Positions 46,107-56,985 of a stretch of 64,000 bases of DNA are shown in pieces (within the stretch, counting starts at the first letter, position 1; each line of letters begins with the position of its first letter). Origin of the DNA: Rhizophagus clarus. Lineage: Eukaryota; Glomeromycota; Glomeromycetes; Glomerales; Glomeraceae. The position numbers were made by a program, and so were the translations under genes. Below the pieces are notes generated by a model. The model did no database searches, was not told the origin of the DNA, and was given only the letters and a program-made list of their open reading frames with translations. Location of the stretch: positions 682,001 to 746,000 of the forward strand of contig BLAL01000197.1 in the NCBI GenBank assembly GCA_015698045.1, given 5' to 3'.

Positions 46107-46482
46107 CTAAAAGAGGACCTGGATCATTTGGATTTGATGGTTGTTGATATGATAAAACAAATGTTTTTTGGTGTTGCAAAAAATATTTGACACCCAATTA
46201 TCGTTTCTCAATATTTTTGATAGTGTAGAATGAGAATTAACACCTTTAAAAATACTTTCTGTACAACTAATCATAACACGCACATTCCCAGCATGTTTTG
46301 AACTTTGTTTCAGTCTCTCCTTTATATGATAAACCAAAATTCGTCGCGTTTCTTCAACTGCCCTTTCAGGTAGATCATAAATGGTTGGCCTCATAATATA
46401 TTAGCATTTTAATTGTTATTTTATGATTAGCTAAACCAGAATGTCTTTTATAAATTTTTCCACGTAATTCACATTCAAACTT
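46107..46482 (-). pseudogene. Decayed C2H2-type zinc-finger gene fragment
   Basis: On the minus strand from about 46482: FECELRGKIYKRHSGLANHK, a C2H2-like finger in which the second cysteine is replaced by R (CELR rather than CELC). A frameshift follows, then an open frame with MRPTIYDLPERAVEETRRIL, VYHIKERLKQSSKHAGNVRV and MISCTESIFKGV to 46107. This order resembles a family of Rhizophagus proteins as I remember it: finger, then a PTIYDLPERA helix, then an ESIFKGV-type strand. The lost cysteine, the frameshift and the absent C-terminus mark it as dead. Confidence 0.55.
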
Positions 46483-47204
46483 GTTGCAAACGAGCTAAAT
46501 GATGTTTTAGAAATAGGTATGTTGGTAATTGTCTACAAACAATGTTTTCTAATTTATCGTTGAATAAAATACTATTGTTTCATATAATATTGGACGCGTT
46601 TTTTAAAATAAAAAGGAAATTACAATAAAATTCATATTATTTTTTACTTGAAATTTTTTTTTTTTTTTTTTTTGATCAGTTGTTCACTTTATTACGTATT
46701 AAAATATTTTTATTCGGAGAGTTGTTAAATTTGAGATATTTGGGATCAACTGTGTTTCTAAGCCACTAAAAGCACATGATTTGTGTAACACTTAACAAAA
46801 TGTTGACTCGTGATCAGGCTATGATAAGGTTGTTTTTTTTAGTAATTGTACGGAGTGTCCTTTAGGAATGATATTACCAACCTTTACATTACTCAATTTT
46901 GTTGCAAATATTTTTTTTCTTTATTGGCTTCATTTTTCTAACCAGTATTTTACATTTTCTCCTATACTAATATTATATGTCATGCAAGTAACTTGGCTTG
47001 TTTTTCTGATAGTCCGATTGAACCGTAAATCTTTCAGAATTGAGCATCTTGAATCTACAATATTCATATTGTTATTCATTTTTTCAATGATTTGAAATTG
47101 AATGAGCATTTAATTAAGCATAAATACCATTTTTATTTGTTATTTGACTCTTCTAGTAATTTTTTTTGACTAAAAATTATATATAAAAAATATTTTTCTT
47201 TTGT
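46483..47204. other. Intergenic, no gene supported
   Basis: AT-rich with a T run near 46655-46673. A short plus-strand open frame at 46868-47095 is hydrophobic and has no recognisable signature; not called. Confidence 0.35.
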
Positions 47205-47386
47205 AAAGCCAAACCTTTATATAACGATATGTCGGGACATATGAAATTTTTACAAATATCATTATACCAAGTTATACCGATATTTATGTCCTCACATATA
47301 GTGGGAAAATAAAAACTTAACGGTATATCAAATTTTTAATAATATATCGGTATATCGAATATCGGTATATCGAGGTTAGACTTCAG
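47205..47386. mobile_element. MITE with TATACCGATA words
   Basis: Left end AAGCCAAACCTTTATATAAC, right end the complement of CTGAAGTCTAACCTCGATAT, with TA just outside each. CGGTATATCGA/ATACCGATAT words recur inside. It is probably a Tc1/mariner-type MITE; the ends are not identical, so boundaries are approximate. Confidence 0.55.
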
Positions 47387-48428
47387 TATATACTGTACCT
47401 TATTTAATATTCCCTGCAAATAATTTATAACTATTTAGTAACTTCATTTTCAGCGATTAAATATCGAGATATTGAATATTTTCTATCCTTAATTAAATGA
47501 TAAATATCAAGTGGTATGAATGTATTATATAAATAAAACAAACCAAACCTCTTTAAAAATATTCCAACTGAATTAGCTAAGTTCGTGTAACAAGCAAAAA
47601 TTCGGCTTTATATAAATGAATGACATCATAAACACATCCACTTAGATGAGTCTGGCAATTTATTTGTTTTCATGCTGTTTCCATTACATTTTCGTAAACT
47701 TCATAAAGAAATATTGTATATAGTTTCGGTAATATTCAAATAATGAATTGTGTCAACTCTTTTTTTTGAATGGGTAGTCTCAATTTTATCTCAGCGGCGC
47801 AAACATTTTTTAAAGCGACCGAATCTTTTCACATTTTGGAGTACATGATACTCTTTTATTTTGTTGGATTAACATAATTATAACGAAAAGGGAAAGAACT
47901 GATCGCAAAATTATAATTTAAATAAAATTATGCCATGAGATTGCCAAAATCGTTAACTAAAATCATGTGTAAGCGATAAGGTTGCGGCGAAGCTGACGGG
48001 TAGTTTTTTTTTCCATTTTAATTTGTGTTAGGCAGGAACATAAATAGCCGGTATTTTATCACTTATTATGTTATCACAAGCCTGTTATTAAACAAAATTT
48101 AGAGGGTAGGTGTTGAAGGTCTGTCGGAAAAGGTTGATGTTGGGAAGTATATTTGCAAAAAAACCGAAATATTTAGGAATATTTGAATTATAGTTTAGTC
48201 ATACATAGAGATGGGCTACAGACATCCTCGTATATTTTGTGTGTAATGTTATTGGCATATAGAGTTCAAAGTTTTTATGTAGTGTACAGTACCGTACTTC
48301 CAAGGAGACCCTTCAACATGATTCGATGACCTTGACGCATTCGCCTAATATTTACATTATCATTTTCAGTTATGCATTGTGCTTCAGCACCATACTCATG
48401 ATATCAAGATCATTTAAGTTATCTTATA
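47387..48428. other. Intergenic, no gene seen
   Basis: No coding frame of note. GGTTGCGGCGAAGCTGACGG (about 47981-48000) is a GC-rich island in AT-rich sequence, of unknown meaning. Confidence 0.4.
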
Positions 48429-48540
48429 TCATCAAATAATAATTCAGTTATTCAAATTTTGATAAAATAGGTATTTACAATAATAAACATACAACTAGAA
48501 GTAAATAACCTAATTAATAAATTGGTTAATCTTTAATTTG
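48429..48540 (+). pseudogene. Short SEL1-family N-terminal relic
   Basis: ATCATCAAATAATAATTCAG followed by TTATTCAAATTTTGATAAAA reads as the S-S-N-N-N-S ... IQNFDKI lead of the family. A few bases later ACAACTAGAAGTAAA and TTAATAAATTGGTTAATCTT match the TTRN and ELVNL positions. The rest of the gene is gone. It lies 450 bp before the intact 48982 gene. Confidence 0.55.
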
Positions 48541-48892
48541 TGAAATATGCATAAACAAGTGTGCTCTTAAGAACATTACGCACAATTTTATTAATTAAAT
48601 TTATATACTAATTAATAGAAAATTCTTCCTCAATTATTTTTTATAAATTTATTTCATTTGGTAAGTAAGGTATATTTAATCAATACAATACGATAAGATG
48701 CATGATTAAGAAGATCATAAGAATAAACATTAATAGTTTACGATATTATATCAAATTTTGTTCATGATTTAGGTTTGTTTTTCGAAATATTTTTTTACAT
48801 AAATTAAAAAAAATTTTGCTTATTTATCAGTCACATTATAAAGTCATCAAGTTACATAAATTGTAATTTGTTTTTTCGCTGCGGGTCGAAAA

Positions 48893-48942
48893 GATCTGCA
48901 GTAAATTTAACTGCAGTATTACCGTACACAAAATAAAATATG
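48893..48942 (+). promoter_or_regulatory. SEL1-family promoter module
   Basis: GATCTGCAG, then AACTGCAGTATTACCGTACA, then AAATAAAATATG. The ATG at 48940 is part of the TATA-like box; the true start is probably 48982. Confidence 0.65.
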
Positions 48943-48981
48943 CTTGCAAACAGGGAAAAAAAAAAAATAAACTACTTTGAA

Positions 48982-49776
48982 ATGCTTGAAAAAAACCTTA
49001 ATTCAAATAATGTTGACTCATCAAATACCAATAGTTTATTATATAAAGAATTATCGCAAATTATTCAAAATTTTGATAAAATGGATATTAGGGAAATAGA
49101 ACCTACGACTCAATATATACATGATAATATTTTTGAAAAGGATTTAAATAGTGTTATTAATGAAATGGTCATGAATTATTTTAGGAAAGTAAATGAAGGG
49201 AAAACAGAAATTTTCATAAAGAAACATGCTCTTGAATATATTAATAATCTTGAGATAAATTTACAAGAAATGATTAATTGGCTTTTAGATAATCAAAATG
49301 ATTCTAATTCTATTTATTTACTTGGATATTTTTATTATCATGGAGTTGGAGTTAGCAGCAATATGCAGAATGCATTAGAATTATATCAAAAAGCAGCAAA
49401 TTTAGAAAATAATGCAGCTCAATTTGACCTTGCTAATATGTATATTGATGGAGAGGGAGGTGATAAAGATTATGAAAAAGCTTTTGAATTATCTGAAAAA
49501 TTAACCGAAAAAGAATATTTATGTGGAATAAATCTTTTAGGGTTCTGTTATGATAATGGAATTGGCACCGATATTAATCCAGAGAATGCATTTAGTTTAT
49601 ATAAAAAGGCGGCAGAATTGGGAAATTATTTTGCTCAATATAATATTGCACTAATGTATGAAAAAGGATCTGGAACTGAAAAAAGTATAGAACAGGCAAT
49701 TTATTGGTTTAAAAAATCCGCAGAACAAGGAGATTTAGATGATCAGGATAAATTAGAAGAACTTTTGAATGAATGA
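48982..49776 (+). CDS. Short SEL1-repeat protein, four repeats (264 aa)
   Basis: Intact single exon. I chose the ATG at 48982 (MLEKNLNSNNVDSSNTNS) over the in-frame ATG at 48940, which lies in the promoter box. The N-terminal domain contains REIEPTTQYIHDNIFEKDLN and EMINWLLDNQNDSNS. Only four SEL1 repeats follow (LLGYFYYHGVGV, AQFDLANMYIDGEGGD, NLLGFCYDNGIGTD, AQYNIALMYEKGSGTE), the fewest of any intact member, then KLEELLNE. The array seems to have lost central units in frame, since both ends are canonical. Predicted adaptor. Confidence 0.86.
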   Translation: MLEKNLNSNNVDSSNTNSLLYKELSQIIQNFDKMDIREIEPTTQYIHDNIFEKDLNSVINEMVMNYFRKVNEGKTEIFIKKHALEYINNLEINLQEMINWLLDNQNDSNSIYLLGYFYYHGVGVSSNMQNALELYQKAANLENNAAQFDLANMYIDGEGGDKDYEKAFELSEKLTEKEYLCGINLLGFCYDNGIGTDINPENAFSLYKKAAELGNYFAQYNIALMYEKGSGTEKSIEQAIYWFKKSAEQGDLDDQDKLEELLNE

Positions 49777-51132
49777 TTTGGCTTTTCTTAATATGTAAGT
49801 TTTAGTTTTACATTATTAATTATAAAAAGATTAATGCAAATAATTTTTATTGATAGTTCAATATTGATTTACCATTTTAATTTGAATTTACAAATTTTAC
49901 TTAGAAATTATAAACTCATACTGTACTAATTTATCGTTTTATCAACTGATTTTGCTCATTAACCATAATAGGTTTATCAATACGATTTCAAAAAAAAATA
50001 TGATCTGGCTTTATTTCTAAAAACAACGACTTTCCTAGAAAGATTATATAATTTTCACAATTGCTATTTGCTAACTTACTTTTATTTTTCAGCTACTATT
50101 GGAGAAACGTCTGGTGATTAATATCACTAGTCAAAAATTATCTAGAAAGAAGTCAATCGGTCTATCCATCTATTTTTTTTCATGAAAATTTTATTATATA
50201 GAATTAAACATAATACTATATCACATTTAATAAATACAAATTCCAAAAAATGACATTCACTGCCGCATATAAATCTTACAATACAATACTGAATAAAGTT
50301 GAACAAACTTGAAATAATATCATTAAATTTGTTAAGCGAATGTAATCGTTGAATTCCATTATGTAATCTGTGATCGTATTGTCAGAAAGCAAACCAAATT
50401 ATGCTACTGATTTATTTTAGATTGTTGTAAATAAGTAAGCTCGTTTTCCTTTTTTTGCTTTTGCATATCCATGCGTTTACTTTATACTTTCATCAAATTC
50501 TTTGTTTTTTTTTTATAAAAAAAATCAGCAATGTAAATTCACGAATTATAATTGATAGCGATGATATCGCATATTAAAGCTTAATTAAACCGGCAAGGAA
50601 ATTTTGTTTATCGGTTAATTTGACAAATATAAATTTGGCTTTAATAACAAGACCAGATTATCGATACTTTCGATTTCACAGTAAATACTATATTAGTAAT
50701 TATAAAAACCCGGAAGGATGAACGAAATAAATATGCAGTATATTATAAAGTTATTTTATATAGAATTTTAATTTATAAAATAGACGCCAGGATGAAATAG
50801 AGTCTAAAGAGGCAGGTTCATCATTGATTAAACAACAATTATTACATTACAGAAATCTGTTTCCTTAATATACAGTAACCGTGTTATAACTGCATTGTAG
50901 TCATATAGTAACTATAAAGTGTAATAGAAACTGCATAGTAAAAATATGGCACAGTTACTGCATATTAATTCTGTAATGTGTAAGTCATAAATTCAATAGG
51001 ATTAGCCCTTAAGAATTTTATTTTTCACGTAATATATCATCTCAACTCTCCTTTCCACAATCCAATGTGATGAAATGACTTAAGTAAAGCTAATTGTACC
51101 TCCTTTCACACCACCTTCACCACCATCACCTT
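49777..51132. other. Intergenic with one small MITE
   Basis: No gene. It contains the small inverted-repeat element at 50845-50978 listed separately. CTT at 51130-51132 is the left target copy of the following element. Confidence 0.45.
50845..50978. mobile_element. Small inverted-repeat element (CATTACAG ends)
   Basis: CATTACAGAAATCTG on the left and TTCTGTAATG on the right, with an inner inverted pair TTAATATACAGTAACCGTG against CACAGTTACTGCATATTAA. It is about 134 bp. The flanks show no clean duplication. Confidence 0.5.
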
Positions 51133-51920
51133 CCCTACGAAAAAAGAATGTCCGGAAAATGTCTACGTAAATGTCCGGAAATTGTCCAGGTGCTTCAAAA
51201 ATTGTCATGAAAATGTCCAGGAAATTGATCTATTTTGCTGTCCGGAATTTTTTGCATGCCCAGTTTTTTTTATACATGAAATTTTCCGGACAAATTCTAG
51301 ACAAATAAACCCAATAAATTCCGGACATAAAATATTCCGGACATATTCTGGACAAATAAACCAAACAAATTCCGGACATAAAATATTCCGGACATATTCT
51401 GGACAGGATAAACCAAACAAATTCCGGACATTTTAAATTCCAGACAAATTCTGGACAAAATAAACCAAACAAATTCCAGACATTTTAAATTCCAGAAAAA
51501 TTCTGGACAAATAAAACCAACAAATTCCGGAATAAAATTCCGGACAAATTCTAGACAATGTTTCTAAGAATATAAAATTTTAAATTTTAAAAAAATGCAA
51601 TAAGCACAAAACTGATATTTATAATCACCCCCTGACGTAATAAGTAAAATTAAAGAGCAGCCAAAAATGCTATCTATGATGTTAATTTAAACTTTGGGTA
51701 ATCGTGTAGGAAGTGGTAAACTCCTGCTGATCATCCAGGATAAAATTGGATTGTTCAGAATTCTGGAAAATTCCAGACAAATTTGAACCCGGACATATTC
51801 CGAACATTTGGAAACGCGCACGTTTTGGAACATTTTCCAGATTTATCAACGTCCGGAAATTGTCTGTTTATTTTTCCAGACAATTTCAGCATGAATTCCG
51901 GATGCATTTTTTTCGTAGGG
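51133..51920. mobile_element. TIR element with TGTCCGGA arrays, copy 2 (inverted)
   Basis: A 788-bp element with ends CCCTACGAAAAAAGAATGTC and the complement of CCCTACGAAAAAAATGCATC, flanked by CTT (51130-51132 and 51921-51923). The left arm has a regular array of ATTCCGGACATAAAATATTC and GACATATTCTGGACAAATAA words (about 51290-51540). The interior GCAATAAGCACAAAACTGAT is the reverse complement of the 3333-3982 interior, so this copy is in the opposite orientation. Overlapping short open frames (Ser/Gly/Gln/Arg-rich) arise from the repeats. Confidence 0.85.
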
Positions 51921-51923
51921 CTT

Positions 51924-52449
51924 ATTCATCATTACCATTAGTCCATTACCTCCAAAGAATAATTCAAACAATATCATGATTGTTGCGTAATTGTAGGATT
52001 TTATATATTAATGAAATAAAATAAACGAACTCATAAAAATGAAAATTGTAATATATACAGCCAAGAATAAACGGAAAATCCTACGGAAAAAAAAATATTC
52101 GTGGACAAGCAAACAATAATAATGAGCAAATAATTCCAGTTAATGGTATAGTTAGTAATGACTGATGATGGAAGGTCATTGTTCAATCTTTTAAAAATGA
52201 AATTATCCAAGTTGCCAAACGAGAAATTAACCAAAGTTTTGAGAGATTAAATTATCCAAACTATAATCAAGGAATTAATCAAATTTGAAGAATGAAAGAT
52301 TATAGATAGATAATAGTAAATTATTAATATTATAAATTATTACATAATTTATTATATTATTTATGTACAGTAGTACTTTTATGCAAAATGAATACAATAA
52401 CTTTATGTTTACAACAGTATTCCTGTATTTATCATCAAGTTCACATATT
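51924..52449. other. Intergenic, no gene seen
   Basis: AT-rich; a weakly protein-like stretch near 52175-52280 (NEIIQVAKREINQSFERLN) is too short to call. Confidence 0.35.
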
Positions 52450-52451
52450 TA

Positions 52452-53015
52452 CAGTGGACGAAAAAGTCTTCAGAATAATTTTTCCAGTCAACATCTAGCC
52501 GATAATTGACTTATAACTCATTAAAAATATATAAGTTTTATATGGGAACAGGTCTGAAAGATATTTTTGTCTTAATACACAATGAATGATTTCTTAATAA
52601 ATTTGTGTTATAGTGTCTTAAAATTACATTAATCGAAAATTTCATGATTTTTTAAGTTTTTCAAATTTAACTTTAATTTTATCATTAATGTGCTATAAAA
52701 TTTTTAACAGTTACGCTTTATGATTCAACAAACAAAATAAAAAAAAAAATTATTAAATTTGGCTGGATATTTACCATGAAACTGCTTTTTAAAGTTGCTC
52801 AATTAGTCAAAATTAGCTAACTCATTTTTTTCCGATGATTTTTTGGGCGACTTATATTTTAATAGACACATAACATGTAGTCTGTCGCTAATATACTTTT
52901 GATATCTAATTTTTCACATCACAAGGGGTATATCCGCTAATTTTCACATGTTACAAACATTTACTCATTGCACGATAAATGGAAATGTCTTTCCAAAGAC
53001 TTTTTTCGTCCACTG
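52452..53015. mobile_element. Tc1/mariner-like non-autonomous element
   Basis: A 564-bp element, starting CAGTGGACGAAAAAGTCTT and ending with the complement of CAGTGGACGAAAAAAGTCTT, flanked by TA (52450-52451 and 53016-53017). The long near-perfect ends with TA duplication are typical of Tc1/mariner. There is no transposase frame inside. Confidence 0.85.
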
Positions 53016-53017
53016 TA

Positions 53018-53842
53018 ACACTTGATATTTGAAATTTTTAATTTATTCAATAAGTTATTAAATAAGTAAAAGATCATACAAAAAAAAGACAGTGCCCGAG
53101 GCTTTAATTGGCTAAATAATTTATATATACTGACTGTGCATTAAATTATAATTCAGTTAATGGTAATAACATTTATACAGTATGTTACATTTGTTAAATA
53201 AAATAGAACCTTTTCTATATTAAACAGCATTATCGCATTATAATTTAATAAATGTGAATGATTAGTATGATTAAAAATTAACAAAATTTTCTAAAGAAAA
53301 AATTTTTGACTAAAACTTTCTAATTATGTGACTATAATGAGTGACTTCCAAAGAAATATTTTTTTTCTTTGTAATTGTCAATTAATTATTAGTCATAGTC
53401 CCGATAATTTATTGTTTTTAATTAATAAATGTGGATTATATATCACATTTAAATTAATTTATTATGTATCATTGTATCTCCGATCTCAGGAACATTATGA
53501 TATTTATGGAGATTTATAGAGTGAAACTTCGAGTTTTTCTTATGTATAATATAAATTTGTACATGTTCTTCCACACAATATAAATAAATTTATGCGTTTA
53601 CCCTAAAAAAAAAAAAATTTATTACGTACCAAAAAAATAAAACTCTTACCCAAAATCTAAAATTATCATATTAACAATTAAGGATAAATTAATTTCTAAT
53701 CACTTTCAAGAAGTGGATTCATACTAGTATTTCTGGAGAATTATTTAAAATGTTTATTATTATATTTAAAAGAAAAATTTTTAAATATGATCTCATTTAA
53801 TGCAAATTCATAATTCCGACCAGACTTATGGCAGTGACAACT
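53018..53842. other. Intergenic, no gene seen
   Basis: AT-rich upstream region of the next SEL1 locus; short open frames only. Confidence 0.4.
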
Positions 53843-53902
53843 GATCTGCAAAAAAAATAAATAACTGTGATACTATTTGTATTACCTCTCACAAATAAAT
53901 AT
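53843..53902 (+). promoter_or_regulatory. SEL1-family promoter module, degraded
   Basis: GATCTGCA, then AACTGTGATACTATTTGTAT, then CACAAATAAATATTTATGC. The second CTGCAG word is lost, in keeping with the damaged gene downstream. Confidence 0.45.
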
Positions 53903-53993
53903 TTATGCAAATAATAATTTCTTACTTTCCCCTGCAGTAAATTATTTTATTATTTATTATTCTGAAAAGCATATTGCTAATAACTCTGAAATC

Positions 53994-54989
53994 ATGGACG
54001 TATTGATAAATAACAATAATTCATCAAATGAAGAATTAGCATCCATTATTCAAAATTTTAATAAAGTGACCATAAAGGAAATAAAACCTACAACTCGAAA
54101 TATTAACGAAAGTATATATGAAGAAGATTTAAGTATTGTGGTAGATGAAATGATGAATTGATTAATCTTACTTTCAAGGATCTAAATAGAGGAAATGAAG
54201 AAAATATAAGAAAACATCATATTCTTGACTGTATTAATAATCATAAGATCACTTTACGAGAAATTTATAATTGGCTTCTAAATAATCAAAATAATTCAAA
54301 TTCCATTTATTTACTTGGATATTTTTATTATCATGGAATTGAAATCAATATTGATATGCAAAAAGCATCCGAATTATATCAAAAAGCAGTGGAATTAGGA
54401 AATGATGTGGCTCATTATAACCTTGTTAATATGTATATTGATGGAGGTGGTGTTGATATAAATCATTGTAAAGCTTTTGAATTGTCTGAAAAATTAGCAG
54501 AGAAAGAATATTCATGTGGGTTAAATCTGTTAGGATATTGTTATGATCTTGGAATTGGAATTGACATGAATAAAAAAACGGCTTTTAAGTTATATCAAAA
54601 AGCAGCAAATCTAGGAAATTCACATGGAATAAATAACTTAGGATGGTGTCATGAAAATGGGTATGGCACTGATATTGATAAGCAAAAGGCATTTGAATTA
54701 TATCAAAAAGCAGCAAATTTTGGGAATGTAAACGGAATGAATAGTCTAGGTTGTTGTTATAAGAATGGAATTGGTACTGATGTTGATGGTCATAAAGCAT
54801 TTGAATTATATCAAAAAGCAGCAAATTTGGGGAATGATTATGCCCAATTTAACGTTGCTTTTATGTATAAAAAAGGAAATGTGATTAAAAGATATAGCTA
54901 AAGCAATTTATTGGTATAATAAATCTGCCAAACAAGGGCATATAACTGCTCAAAAAAAGTTAGAAAAACTTACGAAAAATAAATTATAA
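53994..54989 (+). pseudogene. SEL1-repeat gene with two frameshifts
   Basis: It starts MDVLINNNNSSNEELASIIQ and follows the family through SIYEEDLSIVVDEMMN, where the frame stops at about 54159. One base over, it continues INLTFKDLNRGNEENI, the complete N-terminal domain end and six SEL1 repeats (LLGYFYYHGIEI, AHYNLVNMYIDGGGVD, NLLGYCYDLGIGID, NNLGWCHENGYGTD, NSLGCCYKNGIGTD, AQFNVAFMYKKGNVI). A second shift at about 54889 leads to DIAKAIYWYNKSAKQGH and a stop at 54987-54989. Everything else is well conserved, so the damage is recent or is sequencing or assembly error. No intron arrangement would fix both breaks. Confidence 0.75.
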
Positions 54990-55509
54990 TTAGTCATTTA
55001 AACAGTCCTATTATTATTAATAAAGTTATTTTTCTATATTGATAACTATGTTATACTAGGGTTTGTTAAATAATTAATGAAATATAAAAAGTATGATATG
55101 TTGGTTTCGATTATCATACTGTATATAATACAGAATAATGATATAACATTATTACACTTGTGAAATAAATACTTGAAATTTATCAGGTTGACTCTGTAAC
55201 ATAAAAATAAAGTCACAGATTTCATTTTTTTTAACTACAATGTACTATTGAGAAGTAATAATATACGAATCTAATGGGATAATTTCGTCAGATTCAATAA
55301 ATACTTTCTAATAACGACAAATAAAACGTTATTCGATTTTGTATATTTTTAAATAGTTAATTTTATTCATTAATATGAAATATAATGTTTAATTTAAATC
55401 ATTACAATTGACGATGGGATTGATGTCATACTAATAATAAATAATGAACAAGACCATTTTAACAAAATAATATTAGTGTTCTAGCTTTTGCTGATTTTTA
55501 TAACAATAA
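54990..55509. other. Intergenic between convergent SEL1 loci
   Basis: AT-rich, no gene seen. Confidence 0.4.
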
Positions 55510-56400
55510 TTTGTTTTGTAAATATAAATTCAATTTCTTTGATACACAAGAATATATTGAGTTACACTATTTTCTAAATTTGCGGAATTTTAATTCAAAT
55601 ACCATTATCTTATTAATAAGTTCCTACTCCATTCTATCCTAAGTTACTCACCCATATGCATCTTCTAATTCTGTTGCTTTTTTATATAATTCAGATGCTT
55701 TCATTTTATCAATATCAGTTCCAATTCCATTTTCATAACATCTTGCTAAATTATACATCCCAAATGAACATCCTAAATCAGCTACTTTTTTAAATAATTC
55801 AAATGCTTTTGGCTTATTAATATCAGTTCCAATTCCATCTTCATAACAACATCCTAGCAGATTAATTCCGCTTAAATATTCTTTTTCTGCTAATTTACTG
55901 GATAATTCAAAAGCTAAGACATGATTCTTATCAACACCTTCTCCATCTATGTACATATTGGCAATACTATGTTGAGCAAGATCGTTTCCTAAATTTGCTG
56001 CTTTTTGATATAATTCGAACGCTTTTTGCATATTAATAACATTTGTTTCAATCCCATAATAATTAAAATATCCAAGTAAATAGATTGCATTTGAATCACT
56101 TTGATTATTTAAAAGCCAATTATATATTTCTTGTGAACTTATTTTATTCTTATTAATATAGTTGAAAAAGTGTTTCTTTCTTGCATTTTCTTCTATTCCC
56201 ATATTAAGTTCATTAAAAATAAGATTAACTGATTCATCGATTAAAATACTTAAATCCTCTTCAAATATGTTTTTATTAATATTTTGTGTTGTAGGTTCTG
56301 TTTCACTTGTATTTATTTTATCAAAATTTTTTATAAAATGTAATAAATAATGAGTATTTGATAAATCAATATTATCTTTTTTAAATTGATTCTTTGACAT
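55510..56400 (-). pseudogene. SEL1-repeat gene with decayed C-terminus
   Basis: On the minus strand the frame is open from the ATG at 56400 (MSKNQFKKDNIDLSNTHYLL) to a stop at 55650-55648, giving 250 residues: the N-terminal domain (SETEPTTQNINKNIFEEDLS) and four SEL1 repeats (LLGYFNYYGIET, AQHSIANMYIDGEGVD, NLLGCCYEDGIGTD, YNLARCYENGIGTD), ending AYG. Beyond the stop, family sequence persists in a broken state: GGAGTAGGAACT (GVGT), a KAFELYQK-like piece, then GCAAATTTAGAAAATAGTG and CTCAATATA (ANLENS, TQY). The ancestral gene therefore had at least two more repeats. GTGAGT at the stop looks like a donor, but no acceptor restores the family frame. The truncated product might still be made. 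Confidence 0.7.
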
Positions 56401-56985
56401 TGTGCTTTAATGTGATTTAAATGATAAATAATAAATATAAACTGGATTAACTGGATTAAAGAAACGGTAAAAAACTTTTTCATGCTGATTGGCTCCGTGT
56501 AACTTTTAATTAATTATGTACTATTGTCTGACATGTTGATCTTATTGTTGCGCAGTAAAGACAGATCACGTTACTTCGTAATGATTGATTGGCCATAAGT
56601 TGCTTACGAAATGCCAATCATCTGAGCCTGCAATTTACATATCCCAACCAATTAAAAGTAACATATTTTTATAATCGTTAGTTTGTTAGGTTTGTTGAAC
56701 AATTTAATTTGTCCCACACTGTACGTAGTTTTTCTTATGTTGTGCGGAACTTCCAATATTCAAGTTCAGGGTTCTAGTCTAAACATGGGCAATGAAACCG
56801 AAACTTCCCGTACGAAATAGTATTTGGAAATGCATTTATTTTCCGATTCCCGTATTCCGACCCGAAACCGAAATATGCTCGAAATTTATTATTAGTTTTC
56901 CTTCTTGCAGTAAATCTTGAGTAAAGGTACCAAGTTCAACTTTTAATTATTTTTCACTGCTAAATCATTCCTAACGTTAAATCCA
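56401..56985. other. Upstream region of the minus SEL1 locus, with a possible MITE fragment
   Basis: GATCTGTCTTTACTGCGC on the minus strand (about 56568-56551) may be a degraded promoter module. At 56786-56880, ACCGAAAC and CCGAAACCGAAA words resemble the subterminal part of another MITE. No gene. Confidence 0.35.

Noticed and set aside
55640..55650. GTGAGT at the stop of the minus SEL1 gene as an intron donor
   Set aside because: Sequence beyond it is directly homologous to family coding sequence in decayed form, and no acceptor restores the frame.
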